Source of the DNA: Gaiellasilicea sp963806955
GTDB lineage: Bacteria; Actinomycetota; Thermoleophilia; Gaiellales; Gaiellaceae
Reading direction: 5' to 3'
Length of the DNA: 64,000 nt
Assembly: GCA_963806955.1 (NCBI GenBank)
Contig: CAWDZG010000002.1
Coordinates: 682,001-746,000, forward strand
Shown: positions 1 to 8,405 of the stretch, in pieces
Numbering within the stretch: the first letter of the stretch is position 1
How the letters are laid out: each line of letters opens with the position of its first letter
The notes under the pieces: model-generated
Seen by the model: only the letters and a program-made list of their open reading frames with translations
Database searches by the model: none
Told to the model about the DNA's origin: nothing
Position numbers and translations under genes: made by a program

Positions 1-216
1 GAAGACGGTCGCCGCACCGTTCGCGCGCGCCTCCGCCGGCTTCACGGTGCCCGACGTGAACGCGAGCGTCAGCCCCGGCTTCTGCGGCAGCGGCGCGTCG
101 TGGCCGGCGAAGTCGACCCAGAGCGGCTTCGAGTCGGGGATGCCGCATTCGCGGGCCAGGGCGGTGCCGGGCAGGACGAGCGCGGCGAGAGCGGCGAGAG
201 CGACGGCGAGACGCAC
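1..216 (-). CDS. secreted protein of unknown function, N-terminal part only
   Basis: Reading leftwards from a GTG, an open frame of 72 codons runs off the start of the window. The first 21 residues form a typical signal peptide: Arg at position 2, an Ala/Leu-rich core and an ALA-type cleavage site before RECG. The mature part (LWVDFAGHDAPLP, LTLAFTSG) suggests the beginning of an exported domain that I do not recognise. It is divergent from the DUF1206 gene across 122 bases. Function unknown; the signal peptide is the only solid statement. Confidence 0.6.
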   Translation of the reverse strand, partial: MRLAVALAALAALVLPGTALARECGIPDSKPLWVDFAGHDAPLPQKPGLTLAFTSGTVKPAEARANGAATVF

Positions 217-338
217 GCCGTAGTTGTAGCGCCTCGCCCGGAGAGCCTGCTTGGGATCCGGGCCGAGCGGACAGACTGGGGCGATGAGCGTGAGCACGAT
301 CGCGAGCCAAGGGCCGCCGGGCCGGACAGAGCCCCTGG

Positions 339-1109
339 GTGGAGCGGCTCGGGCGGGCCGGCCTCGTCGCACAGGGTGTCCTCTACGGCGTCGTCGGGAT
401 CCTCGCGATCAAGGTCGCGCTCGGCGGGCGCGGGGAGAGCCCCGACAAGGGCGGCGCCCTGCAGACGATCGCCGAGCAGCCGCTCGGCCGCGGCCTGCTG
501 GTGGTGCTCGCGCTCGGGCTCGCCGGGTACGCCGTCTGGCGGCTCGCCCAGGGCATCCTCGACCGCGACTCCGAGGGCGAGGGGCTCAAGGGGCTCGCCA
601 AGCGCGCCGGCGCGATCGCGCGGGGCGCCTGGTACGGCGCGCTCGCCGCCTTCACGGTCGGCCGGATCGTCTCCGGCCGAAGCGGTGGCGGCGGCTCGAG
701 CGAGCAGAAGACCACCGCCGGCGTCTTCGACCTGCCGCTCGGGCGCTACCTCGTCTACGCGGCCGGTCTCGCCTTCTTCGCCGCCGCCGCGTTCAACGGC
801 TACCGCGCCGTCACGTGCAAGTTCAACAAGAAGCTGAAGACGCACGAGATGAACGACGTCGAGGAGGCAGCCGCGACCGGCGTCGGCATCGTCGGCCATC
901 TGGCTCGGCTCGTGGTCTGGGGCCTGATCGGCCTCTTCCTGTTCCGCGCCGCCTGGCAGTTCGACTCGAAGGAGGCGCGCGGCCTCGACGGGGCGCTGCT
1001 CGAGCTCTCGCAGCAGCCGTACGGGCCGGTGCTCCTCGGCGCGGTCGCGGTGGGCCTGATCGCGTACTCGCTCTACTGCTTCGTGCAGGCGCGCTACCGC
1101 AAGATCTAG
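339..1109 (+). CDS. DUF1206 family integral membrane protein
   Basis: The 256-residue protein contains about six membrane segments arranged as three related pairs. Each pair has a short amphipathic Arg-rich stretch before the first helix (for example LGRAGLVAQGVLYGVVG near the start, then the blocks around residues 90-110 and 180-205). This threefold repeat is the hallmark of DUF1206. The GTG at 339 is the first usable start, because the frame is closed by TGA at 291. The family has no established biochemical role. The next gene, a Rieske oxygenase, starts 9 bases downstream and may be cotranscribed. Confidence 0.8.
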   Translation: MERLGRAGLVAQGVLYGVVGILAIKVALGGRGESPDKGGALQTIAEQPLGRGLLVVLALGLAGYAVWRLAQGILDRDSEGEGLKGLAKRAGAIARGAWYGALAAFTVGRIVSGRSGGGGSSEQKTTAGVFDLPLGRYLVYAAGLAFFAAAAFNGYRAVTCKFNKKLKTHEMNDVEEAAATGVGIVGHLARLVVWGLIGLFLFRAAWQFDSKEARGLDGALLELSQQPYGPVLLGAVAVGLIAYSLYCFVQARYRKI

Positions 1110-1118
1110 ATTGCGGCC

Positions 1119-2177
1119 ATGGCGACGATCGCCGACGGGCGCACACTCCCCTACGACTGGTACTCGGACCCGGCCGTGCTCCGGCTCGAGCGCGAGCGGA
1201 TCTTCCGCTGCACGTGGCAGTACGCCGGGCGTACCGACCAGGCTGCCGAGCCGGGGGCCTTCTTCACGGTCGACCTCGCCGGGATCCCGATCGTGGTCGT
1301 CCGCGGCAAGGACGAGACGCTGCGCGCGTTCCACAACGTCTGCCGGCACCGCGGCTCGCTGGTCTGCGAGGGCGAGGGCCGCCGCGAGACGCTGCAGTGC
1401 CCCTACCACGCGTGGACGTACGACCTCGACGGGTCGCTGCGGGCCGCGCCGCGCTCCGACCGCGAGCCGGGCTTCGACAAGGAGCAGCTCGGGCTCGTCC
1501 CGGTCTCGGTCGAGGCCTGGGGCCCGTTCGTCTTCGTCAACGCCGACCGTGAGGCGGCGCCGCTCGCCGAGACGCTCGGCGCGCTGCCCGAGCTCGTGGC
1601 GGCAGCCGGGCTCGACCTCGGCTCACTGCGCTTCCTCCGCCGCTCGGAGGGGAGCTACGAGGCGAACTGGAAGGTCTGCTGCGAGAACTTCCTCGAGTGC
1701 TACCACTGCCAGGTCGCGCACCCTGCCTTCTCGAAGGTCGTCGACGTCTCGGTGGACGCCTACCGGCTCGAGGCGAGCGAGACGTTCTCGACCCAGTACG
1801 GCCCCGTGCGCGAGACGTGGAAGGGCGACTTCGACCCGCGCGGCCCGATCGAGCGCGGCCAGTTCCACTTCCTCTGGCCGAACGTGACCCTGAACATCAT
1901 GCCCGGACACCCGAACCTCTCGATCGGGCCGATCGTGCCGACGGGCCCCGAGACGACGGCACGATTTCTCGACTACTTCGTCGGCCCGGAGGTCGACCAG
2001 GCGTGGATCGACGACATGCTCGCCTTCGACGACCAGGTCGGGGCAGAGGACACCGTTCTCGTCGAGCGCGTCCAGAAAGGGCTACGAGGCGGCGGGGTCG
2101 AGCACGGCCGGCTGATGCAGGAGTCGGAGCGGCTGATCGCCCACTTCCAGAGCCGTCTCCTCGACGCGCTCGCCTGA
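1119..2177 (+). CDS. Rieske-type aromatic ring-hydroxylating oxygenase, catalytic subunit
   Basis: This 352-residue protein has the two-domain organisation of ring-hydroxylating dioxygenase alpha subunits. The Rieske [2Fe-2S] ligands are Cys75, His77, Cys94 and His97 (CRHRG and CPYHAW). The mononuclear iron site is in NFLECYHCQVAHPAF, with His196 and His201. The family adds oxygen to aromatic or quaternary-ammonium substrates using electrons from a separate reductase. No reductase or beta subunit lies nearby, so the substrate and redox partner cannot be deduced. The length matches choline/carnitine-type and phenylpropionate-type alpha subunits. ATG follows the previous stop by 9 bases. Confidence 0.88.
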   Translation: MATIADGRTLPYDWYSDPAVLRLERERIFRCTWQYAGRTDQAAEPGAFFTVDLAGIPIVVVRGKDETLRAFHNVCRHRGSLVCEGEGRRETLQCPYHAWTYDLDGSLRAAPRSDREPGFDKEQLGLVPVSVEAWGPFVFVNADREAAPLAETLGALPELVAAAGLDLGSLRFLRRSEGSYEANWKVCCENFLECYHCQVAHPAFSKVVDVSVDAYRLEASETFSTQYGPVRETWKGDFDPRGPIERGQFHFLWPNVTLNIMPGHPNLSIGPIVPTGPETTARFLDYFVGPEVDQAWIDDMLAFDDQVGAEDTVLVERVQKGLRGGGVEHGRLMQESERLIAHFQSRLLDALA

Positions 2178-2197
2178 GCATCTGGTAGACACCGCCG

Positions 2198-2818
2198 GTG
2201 CGCCTGCGCCTGACCCCCCGGACGACAGAGTTCTACGACCTCTTCACCCGCGCCGGCGAGAACGCGCTCGAGGCTGCGCGCAAGGCCGAGATCCGCTTCC
2301 GCGAGTACCCGAACTCCTCGGTGACGCAGGCCGACGTGAAGCTGGTCGAGACCGAGGGCGACGAGATCACACGTGAGCTGATCCAGCTCCTGAACACCCA
2401 GTACGTGACCCCGTTCGACCGGGAGGACATCTACGAGCTGACGACGGCGATCGACGACGTGGTCGACTTCATCGAAGAGGCGTCCGACCTGCTCGAGCTC
2501 TACGGGATCGAGTCGACGACGAAGCACGCCGTCGAGCAGTGCCGCATCCTCGTCCAGGCAGTCGAACAGCTCTCGATCGCGCTGTCGCGGCTGAAGGGCA
2601 TGCGCGGCGTCCAGGACGCACTGATCGAGCTCAAGCGCCTCGAGGACGAGGGCGACCGGGTCGTGCACGACGCAGTCGCCTCGCTCTTCCGCGACGACCG
2701 GATCGACCCGCTGATCGTGATCCGCTGGAAGGACATCTTCGAGGGGCTCGAGAAGGCGCTCGACGCGGCCGAGCACGCTGCGAACGTGATCACGAACATC
2801 GTCGTCAAGAACGCCTAG
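2198..2818 (+). CDS. DUF47 family PhoU-like phosphate transport regulator
   Basis: The 206-residue all-helical protein is a DUF47/PhoU-like accessory factor (TDEITRELIQLLN-type and FDREDIYELTTAIDDVVDF motifs; a second helical repeat around residues 120-200 ending in ANVITNIVVKN). DUF47 proteins are typically encoded immediately in front of Pit low-affinity phosphate transporters and are thought to modulate them. Here the Pit gene follows after 6 bases, supporting a two-gene operon. The GTG start at 2198 lies 20 bases after the oxygenase stop. Confidence 0.88.
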   Translation: MRLRLTPRTTEFYDLFTRAGENALEAARKAEIRFREYPNSSVTQADVKLVETEGDEITRELIQLLNTQYVTPFDREDIYELTTAIDDVVDFIEEASDLLELYGIESTTKHAVEQCRILVQAVEQLSIALSRLKGMRGVQDALIELKRLEDEGDRVVHDAVASLFRDDRIDPLIVIRWKDIFEGLEKALDAAEHAANVITNIVVKNA

Positions 2819-2824
2819 CCGCTG

Positions 2825-3916
2825 ATGGAGCTGACCCTCTGGGCAGTCGTCGCGGTCGCGCTCTTCTTCGACTTCACCAACGGGTTCCACGACACCGCGA
2901 ACTCGATCGCGACCTCGGTCTCGACGCGGGCGCTCTCGCCGCGGGCAGCGGTGATCAGCGCCTCAATCCTCAACGTGGCGGGCGCGTTCGTCTCCCTCGA
3001 GGTGGCGGCGACCGTCGCGAAGGGGATCGTCGTCCCCGAGGTGATCACGCTCGACGTCGTCCTCGCCGGGCTGGTCGGCGCGATCACGTGGAACCTGATC
3101 ACCTGGTACCTGGGGCTGCCCTCGAGCTCGAGCCACGCGCTCATCGGCGGCATCCTCGGCTCGGCGATGGCGGCGTCCGGCCCGGACGTCGTCAAGTGGG
3201 CGGGCATCCGCGAGAAGGTGCTGATCCCCTCGCTGATCGCACCGTTCGCCGGGCTCGTGATCGCCGGCGGTCTGATGCTGGGCCTGATGTGGCTGATCAA
3301 GCGGCGCGCGCCCGGCACGATCAACCGCGTCTTCCGCCGGCTCCAGCTCGTCTCGGGCGGCTTCGTCGCCTTCACGCACGGCACCAACGACGCCCAGAAG
3401 ACGATGGGGATCATCGCCCTCGCCCTGGTCGCGAGCGGTCACCTCGGCCCCGACGCCGACCCGCCGTTCTGGGTGATCCTCAGCGCGGCGCTCGCGATGG
3501 GCGCCGGCACCTACGCCGGCGGCTGGCGCATCATCAAGACCCTCGGCACCCGCATCGCGAAGCTCGACCCGCCGCAGGGCTTCGCCGCCCAGACCGCCTG
3601 CGCCTCGATCCTCTGGACGACGGCGCACTTCGGCTTCCCGGTCTCGACGACGCACACGATCTCGGGCTGCGTGATGGGCGCCGGAGCGTCGCGCCGCCTC
3701 TCCGCGGTGCGCTGGGGCGTCGCCGGCTCGATCGTGATCGCCTGGGTGATGACGATCCCCTGCGCCGCCCTCGTCGGCGCGGCGATGGAGCTCGTGACCC
3801 GGCTGCCGGCGGGCGACTTCGTCGTCTTCGTCCTCGCCGCGGCGATCGCCGCGCTCGCCTTCTCGGCGCGGCGGTGGCAGACACGGCGGCTCGCCCCTGC
3901 CGCCGCGACCGCCTGA
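2825..3916 (+). CDS. pit: low-affinity inorganic phosphate transporter, Pit family
   Basis: The 363-residue membrane protein has the inverted-repeat architecture of the Pit/PiT family. The two signature copies are FTNGFHDTANS at residues 17-27 and FTHGTNDAQKTMG at about 187-199, each containing the conserved N-x-D. About ten hydrophobic segments are visible. It would take up metal-phosphate in symport with protons. With the DUF47 gene just upstream it forms a complete low-affinity system, facing the high-affinity pst operon that converges on it from the right. Confidence 0.92.
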   Translation: MELTLWAVVAVALFFDFTNGFHDTANSIATSVSTRALSPRAAVISASILNVAGAFVSLEVAATVAKGIVVPEVITLDVVLAGLVGAITWNLITWYLGLPSSSSHALIGGILGSAMAASGPDVVKWAGIREKVLIPSLIAPFAGLVIAGGLMLGLMWLIKRRAPGTINRVFRRLQLVSGGFVAFTHGTNDAQKTMGIIALALVASGHLGPDADPPFWVILSAALAMGAGTYAGGWRIIKTLGTRIAKLDPPQGFAAQTACASILWTTAHFGFPVSTTHTISGCVMGAGASRRLSAVRWGVAGSIVIAWVMTIPCAALVGAAMELVTRLPAGDFVVFVLAAAIAALAFSARRWQTRRLAPAAATA

Positions 3917-3953
3917 GCCCGGCGGCTACGACGTGGTAAACCCGGGAGCGAAG

Positions 3954-3970
3954 CGACCCTTCAGGGGTCT
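3954..3970. terminator. hairpin between convergent pit and phoU; copy of a dispersed 17-mer
   Basis: GACCCTTCAGGGGTC can form a short hairpin in the 67-base gap between the converging pit and phoU stops, a good position for a bidirectional terminator, although no T-run is present. The minus-strand reading AGACCCCTGAAGGGTCG is identical to the core of the two repeats at 62214-62244 and 62297-62327, so this is also a member of a dispersed repeat family. Confidence 0.5.
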
Positions 3971-3983
3971 GCGCGACCGGGGA

Positions 3984-4646
3984 TCAGTGGCTGGCGTCCG
4001 TGAACTCGCGGAACTCGCCCGTGACGAGGTAGGCGGTCTGCTCGCCGATGTCGACGGCGTGGTCGCCGATCCGCTCCAGGCAGCGCGAGACGAGGATCAT
4101 GCGCAGGCCCCACTCGCGCACCTCCTGCTCCCCGCCGATCTCGAGCAGCCGGTTGACGACGCGCCGGTTCGCGCGGTCGATCAGCTCGTCGAGCTCGAGC
4201 AGCGACTCGGCCGCGATCCGGTCGCGCTGCTCGAGCGAGCGGAGCGCCACACGGATCATCTGCTCGGCCCGCTCCCCCATCTCCCGGAAGCCGGTGAGGA
4301 GCGTCTCGTCCGGCGGCAGGCCCTTCGTCAGCTTCGTCAGCTTCGCGATCGTGACGCAGAGGTCTCCCATCCGCTCGAGGTGGAGGTTGTCCTTGAGCAG
4401 CGCGAGCACGAGGCGCAGGTCGGTCGCGACCGGGGTCTGCCGGGCGAGCAGCAGCTCGATGCCCTGCTCGACCGCGAAGTACTGCGCGTCGACGTCGTCG
4501 TCGAAGGCGATCACCTCGTCGGCGAGCTCGACATCCTGTGAGCAGACGGCCTCGACGGCACCGCGCAGCGAGCGGAGTACCAGCTCCGCTTCGGAACCAA
4601 GCGACGCCTCGAGCCGGTCGAGCTCCTCCTGAAACGAGATCCTCAT
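3984..4646 (-). CDS. phoU: phosphate signalling complex protein PhoU
   Basis: The 220-residue protein has two PhoU three-helix repeats with the acidic metal-binding signatures (ELADEVIAFDDDVDAQ near residues 40-55 and the NRRVVNRLLEI / CLERIGDHAVDIGEQ region near the C-terminus). PhoU links Pst transporter status to the PhoR-type kinase and dampens the response when phosphate is plentiful. It is the last gene of the pst operon. Its ATG overlaps the pstB stop (TGATG), indicating translational coupling. Confidence 0.93.
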   Translation of the reverse strand: MRISFQEELDRLEASLGSEAELVLRSLRGAVEAVCSQDVELADEVIAFDDDVDAQYFAVEQGIELLLARQTPVATDLRLVLALLKDNLHLERMGDLCVTIAKLTKLTKGLPPDETLLTGFREMGERAEQMIRVALRSLEQRDRIAAESLLELDELIDRANRRVVNRLLEIGGEQEVREWGLRMILVSRCLERIGDHAVDIGEQTAYLVTGEFREFTDASH

Positions 4647-5477
4647 CAGCCGAACCGCCCCGTCACGTAGTCCTCGGTCCGCTTGTCGGCCGGGGTGGTG
4701 AAGATCTTCGCCGTGCGGTCGTACTCGACGAGCACGCCCTCGCGGCCGCCTGCCTCGTCGACCTCGACCGAGAAGAACGCGGTCATGTCGGCGACGCGCG
4801 CGGCCTGCTGCATGTTGTGCGTGACGATCACGATCGTGTACTCGCGCTTGAGCTCGTGCATCAGGTCCTCGATCCGCGTCGTCGAGATCGGGTCGAGCGC
4901 CGAGGCCGGCTCGTCCATCAGGATCACGTCCGGCTCGACGGCGAGGCAGCGTGCGATGCAGAGTCGCTGCTGCTGGCCGCCGGAGAGACCGAGCGCGCTC
5001 TCCTTCAACCGGTCCTTGACCTCGTCCCAGAGCGCCGCCTGCTGCAGCGCCTGCTCGACGCGCTCGTCGAGCGAGCCTTCGAGGCCGAGCACGCGCGGCC
5101 CGAACGCGACGTTGTCGTAGATCGACTTCGGGAACGGGTTCGGCTTCTGGAAGACCATCCCGATCCGCCGCCGCACCTCGACCGGGTCGACATCGTCGGC
5201 GTAGAGGTCCTTGCCGTGGTAGAGGATCTCGCCCTCGACCTTCGCGCCGGGGACGAGGTCGTTCATCCGGTCGAAGCAGCGGATGAAGGTGCTCTTGCCG
5301 CAGCCGGACGGCCCGATGAACGCCGTCACCGCCTTCTCCCGGACGTCGAGCGAGACGTCCCGGAGCGCGACGTTGCCGCTGTACGAGACCGTGAGGTCGC
5401 GGACCTGGAAGACCGCCTTGCGCGGGCCGAGCTCCTCGGTCTGGGCGGGGGTCGATGTCGATGTGGGGCAAGGTCAT
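4646..5477 (-). CDS. pstB: phosphate ABC transporter ATP-binding protein PstB (frameshift near start)
   Basis: All ABC ATPase elements are present: Walker A GPSGCGKST, Q-loop VFQKPNPFPKS, signature LSGGQQQR, Walker B VILMDEP and the switch His in VTHNMQQ. The frame holding these motifs has no start codon before GTG in KAVT. The proper start (MTLPHIDIDP) lies in another frame and joins through the run GACCCCCGCCC near 5450. Removing one C restores DIDPAQTEELGPRKAVFQVRDLTVSY. The span is 832 bases, one more than a multiple of three. The start at 5477 sits 3 bases after the pstA stop. Energises Pst high-affinity phosphate import. Confidence 0.92.
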
Positions 5478-5479
5478 GG

Positions 5480-6320
5480 TCACCATGTTCTCCGATAGCG
5501 GTTGCGGATGACGATCGCGAACGCGTTCAGCGTCAGCAGGATCACGAGCAGGACGATGATCGAGGCGGCCGCGAGCAGCTTGAACTCCGCCTGCGGTAGG
5601 CGCAGGAACTGGTAGATCTGGATCGGCAGGGCCGTGAACGGCCCGAGGATGGTCGGGTCGAAGGAGATGTAGGTGACGGCGCCGATCATGATCAGCGGCG
5701 CGGTCTCGCCGATCGCGCGCGAGAGCGCGAGGATCGAGCCGGTCGCGATCCCGGGGATCGCGGCGGGCAGCACCTGCCGCGAGACGACCTGCCACTGCGT
5801 CGCGCCGAGCGCGTAGGCGCCCTGCCGGATCGAGTCGGGCACGGCGCGGATCGCCTCGCGCGCGGCGATGATCACGGTCGGCAGCACGAGCAGGGTCAGG
5901 ATCATCGCCCCGGCGAGCAGCACGCGGCCGAGCCCGAGCCCGCGGACGAGGAAGGCGAGCCCGAGGATGCCGTAGACGATCGACGGCACCGCGGCGAGGT
6001 TCTGGATGTTCAGCTCGAGCAGGCGGTTGTACCAGCGCGACTTGTCCGCGTACTCCTCGAGGTAGAGCGCAGTGCCGACGCCGATCGGGACGACGAAGAG
6101 CAGCAGCAGGATCCCGATGTAGATCGTCGCCAGGATCGCCGGGCGGGCGCCCGCGATCTGGGGGTCGGACGAGGGCGGGTTCGTCAGCAGCGCCTTGTCG
6201 AGGTAGGGCAGCCCGTCGCGCGAAGACGTCGACGAGCAGGGTGCCGAGCATCAGGAAGCCGACGCCGAGCGCGAAGAGGAGCGCACCGCGGAAGAGGGCG
6301 CCCTTGAGGCGGCGACTCAT
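5480..6320 (-). CDS. pstA: phosphate ABC transporter permease PstA (frameshift)
   Basis: PstA is one of the two membrane permeases of the Pst importer. The N-terminal part (MSRRLKGALFRGALLFALG) and the rest (LPYLDKALLTNPP onward, with the ABC permease EAA-type loop AYALGATQWQVVSRQVLPAA) lie in different frames. They meet at GTCTTCGCGCGACGGG near 6222. The total is 841 bases, one in excess of a coding length. Six membrane segments are predicted. The ATG at 6320 lies inside the hairpin CATTCGCCG/CGGCGAATG, with its AGGAG Shine-Dalgarno in the loop, suggesting structure-dependent initiation. Confidence 0.9.
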
Positions 6321-6446
6321 TCGCCGCTCCTCGGCGAATGAGCTTTAGGGGTGTGGGGGAACGTGAAAGTCCCCACAAGACGAAGGGGGCTCGTGGGGAA
6401 ACCTGGTTTCCCCCACGGGAGCGAGCCGAAGGCGAGCGACTCATTC
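6312..6446. repeat. hairpin-rich element between pstC and pstA, flanked by an 11-12 bp direct repeat
   Basis: The 120-base pstC-pstA gap begins and ends with GCGACTCATTCG (6312-6323 and 6436-6446). An inverted copy of that sequence forms a 9-bp hairpin at 6318-6340. In between are strong inverted repeats, the largest being GGCTCG...TGGGGAAACC/GGTTTCCCCCA...CGAGCC around 6389-6426 and GTGGGG/CCCCAC around 6352-6380. The other pst genes are separated by 0-3 bases, so this gap is exceptional and looks like an inserted palindromic element. Confidence 0.6.
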
Positions 6447-7353
6447 GTAGACCTCCCGGTAGCGGCGCACCAGGCGGATCGCGACGACGTTCATCGCGAG
6501 CGTGAGCACGAACAGGAGCGCGCCGACGGCGAAGATCGTCTTGTACTCGATCGAGCCGGTGGGCACGTCGCCGGCGCCGGTCGCGGCGATGAAGGCCGTC
6601 ATCGCCTCGGCCGCCAGGCGCGGGTCGAAGGTGAGGTTGGGCTGCTGGCCCATTGCGACGAGCACGATCATCGTCTCGCCGACCGCGCGCGAGATCGCGA
6701 GGACGAACGAGGCGACGATCCCGGAGACCGCCGCCGGAACGACGATCCGGGTCGCGACCTGCACCTTGGTCGAGCCGAGTGCGTACGCGCCGTCGCGGAG
6801 ATCGCGCGGCACCGCGCCCATCGCGTCCTCCGAGAGCGACGCGACCGTCGGCATCAGCATCACACCCATCACGAGCCCGGCCGAGAGCGTGTTGAAGATG
6901 TCGACCTGGATCCCGAGGTCACGCAGGAGCGGCGTCACGAACGTGAGCGCGAAGTAGCCGAAGACGATCGTCGGGATCCCGGCGAGCGTCTCGAGCGCGG
7001 GCTTGAGGATGCCGCGCGCGCGCGGCGAGGCGTACTCGCTCAGGTAGATCGCCGCGCCGAGGCCGAGCGGCATCGCGACCAGGCTCGCGATCGCGCGTCA
7101 CGAGCAGCGTGCCCGCGACGAGCGGGAGCACGCCGAAGCGCGCGGGCTCGAACAGCGGCGCCCAGTCGGTGCCGGTGAGGAAGTCGACGGGCGAGACCTC
7201 GCGGAAGAACTCGATCGCCGGCGCGAAGAGCGCGACGACGATGCCGACCGTCGTCAGCACCGAGATCAGCGCGCAGACGGCGAGGACGCCCTTGACGACG
7301 TCCTCGCCGAACCGGCGCCGCTCGGAGCGCAGCGTGAAGTCCGCCGACGCCAC
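6441..7353 (-). CDS. pstC: phosphate ABC transporter permease PstC (frameshift)
   Basis: PstC is the second Pst permease. The N-terminal 85 residues (VASADFTLRSERRRFGEDVV, first membrane helix, then TDWAPLFEPARFGVLPLVAGT) and the remaining permease domain (MPLGLGAAIYLSEYASPRAR, IFGYFAL, AYALGSTKVQVATRIV) are in two frames joined near 7095 at GTGACGCGCGATCGCG. The span is 913 bases, one too many. The GTG start at 7353 shares a base with a TAG that would end pstS in the shifted frame (TAGTG), which is why I treat pstS and pstC as separate overlapping genes. Confidence 0.88.
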
Positions 7354-8328
7354 TACGACGCCGAGCGCGCTCTCGAGGTCGGTGTTCGCCTGCTGGAGTT
7401 GCTCGTCGGTGAGCGGCACGTACTGCGCCGCCTCCGCGATCGCGGTCTCGTTCTCGAGCATGTAGCGGAGGAACGCCTCCACCTCCGGCCGCTGCACCGC
7501 CGCCTTCTTCGCGTAGATGTAGAGCGGCCGCGAGAGCGGCTTGTAGGTGCCGTCCTGCGCCGTCTCGACGCTCGGCGCGACGCAGCCGTCACCGCCGTCG
7601 ATCGCGACTGCCTTCAGCGTGTCCTGGTTCTCCTCGAAGTACGAGAAGCCGAAGTAGCCGAGACCGCCCTTCTCGCCGGCGACGCCGGTGACGACGGTGT
7701 TGTCGTCCTCGCTGGCGGCGTAGTCGGAGCGGCTCGCGCCCTCCTCGCCGTTGATCTCGCCGGTGAAGTAGTCGAACGTGCCCGAGTCGGTGCCCGGGCC
7801 GAAGAGCTTCAGCTTCCGGTCAGGGAAGGACGGGTCGACCTGGCTCCAGTTGCTCACCTTCGAGGTGGGGCCCCAGATCGTCGCGAGCTGCTCGACCGTG
7901 AGGCACTGTGCCCAGTCGTTCTCCGTGTTCACGACGAGCGTGAGCGCGTCGTTCGCGACCTGGAACTCGATGAACTCGATGCCCTGCGCCTCGCACGCCG
8001 CCGCCTCCTCGTCCTTGATCGGACGCGACGCGTTGGAGAGATCCGTCTCGCCGCGGCAGAAGCGCTCGAAGCCGCCGCCCGTGCCCGAGACGCCGACCGT
8101 CACCTGGACGCCGTTCTGTTCGCGCTGGAAGCGCTCGGCGGCAGCGGTCGCGTAGGGGCCGACGGTGCTCGAGCCGTCTGCCTGGATCCGGCCGGTGAGG
8201 TCGCCGCCGCCCGAGGCCGCGGACGTGTCGGCCGCCACGCCGCCCCGGCCGCCGCCACAGCCTGCGAGCAGGAGGGAGAGCCCGAGCAGGACCACCAGCT
8301 TCTTCGCTGTCTCACGGGTTGTCATCAT
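7353..8328 (-). CDS. pstS: periplasmic-type phosphate-binding lipoprotein PstS
   Basis: The N-terminus is a lipoprotein signal (LLGLSLLLAGC, lipid-modified Cys at about residue 24). The mature protein begins with a Gly-rich linker and the ligand-binding GSSTVGP motif. VSGTGGGFERFCRGETDLSNA, GPGTDSGTFDYFTGEI and the GDGCVAPSVETAQDGTYKPLSRPLYIY block are typical of PstS. The frame runs without stop into PstC. Removing one C from CTCGGCG near 7364 gives ...ESALAS followed by TAG at 7355-7353. It binds phosphate outside the membrane. A three-repeat PHO box lies 45-73 bases upstream of the start. Confidence 0.9.
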
Positions 8329-8372
8329 GGCGCAAGTGTTCAGGCAGCCCGGCGTCGGCTGGGGCGCCGGCT

Positions 8373-8401
8373 GGTAAAGATCCGGTGAAAGAGTGGTGAA
8401 C
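8373..8401 (-). promoter_or_regulatory. PHO box upstream of pstS
   Basis: Read on the minus strand, three direct repeats occur at exact 11-base spacing: GTTCACC (8401-8395), TTTCACC (8390-8384) and CTTTACC (8379-8373). This matches the direct-repeat-unit structure of PhoP/PhoB boxes (GTTCACC in Streptomyces; 7 conserved plus 4 variable bases). It sits just upstream of pstS and therefore of the whole pst operon. Confidence 0.9.
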
Positions 8402-8405
8402 GACC

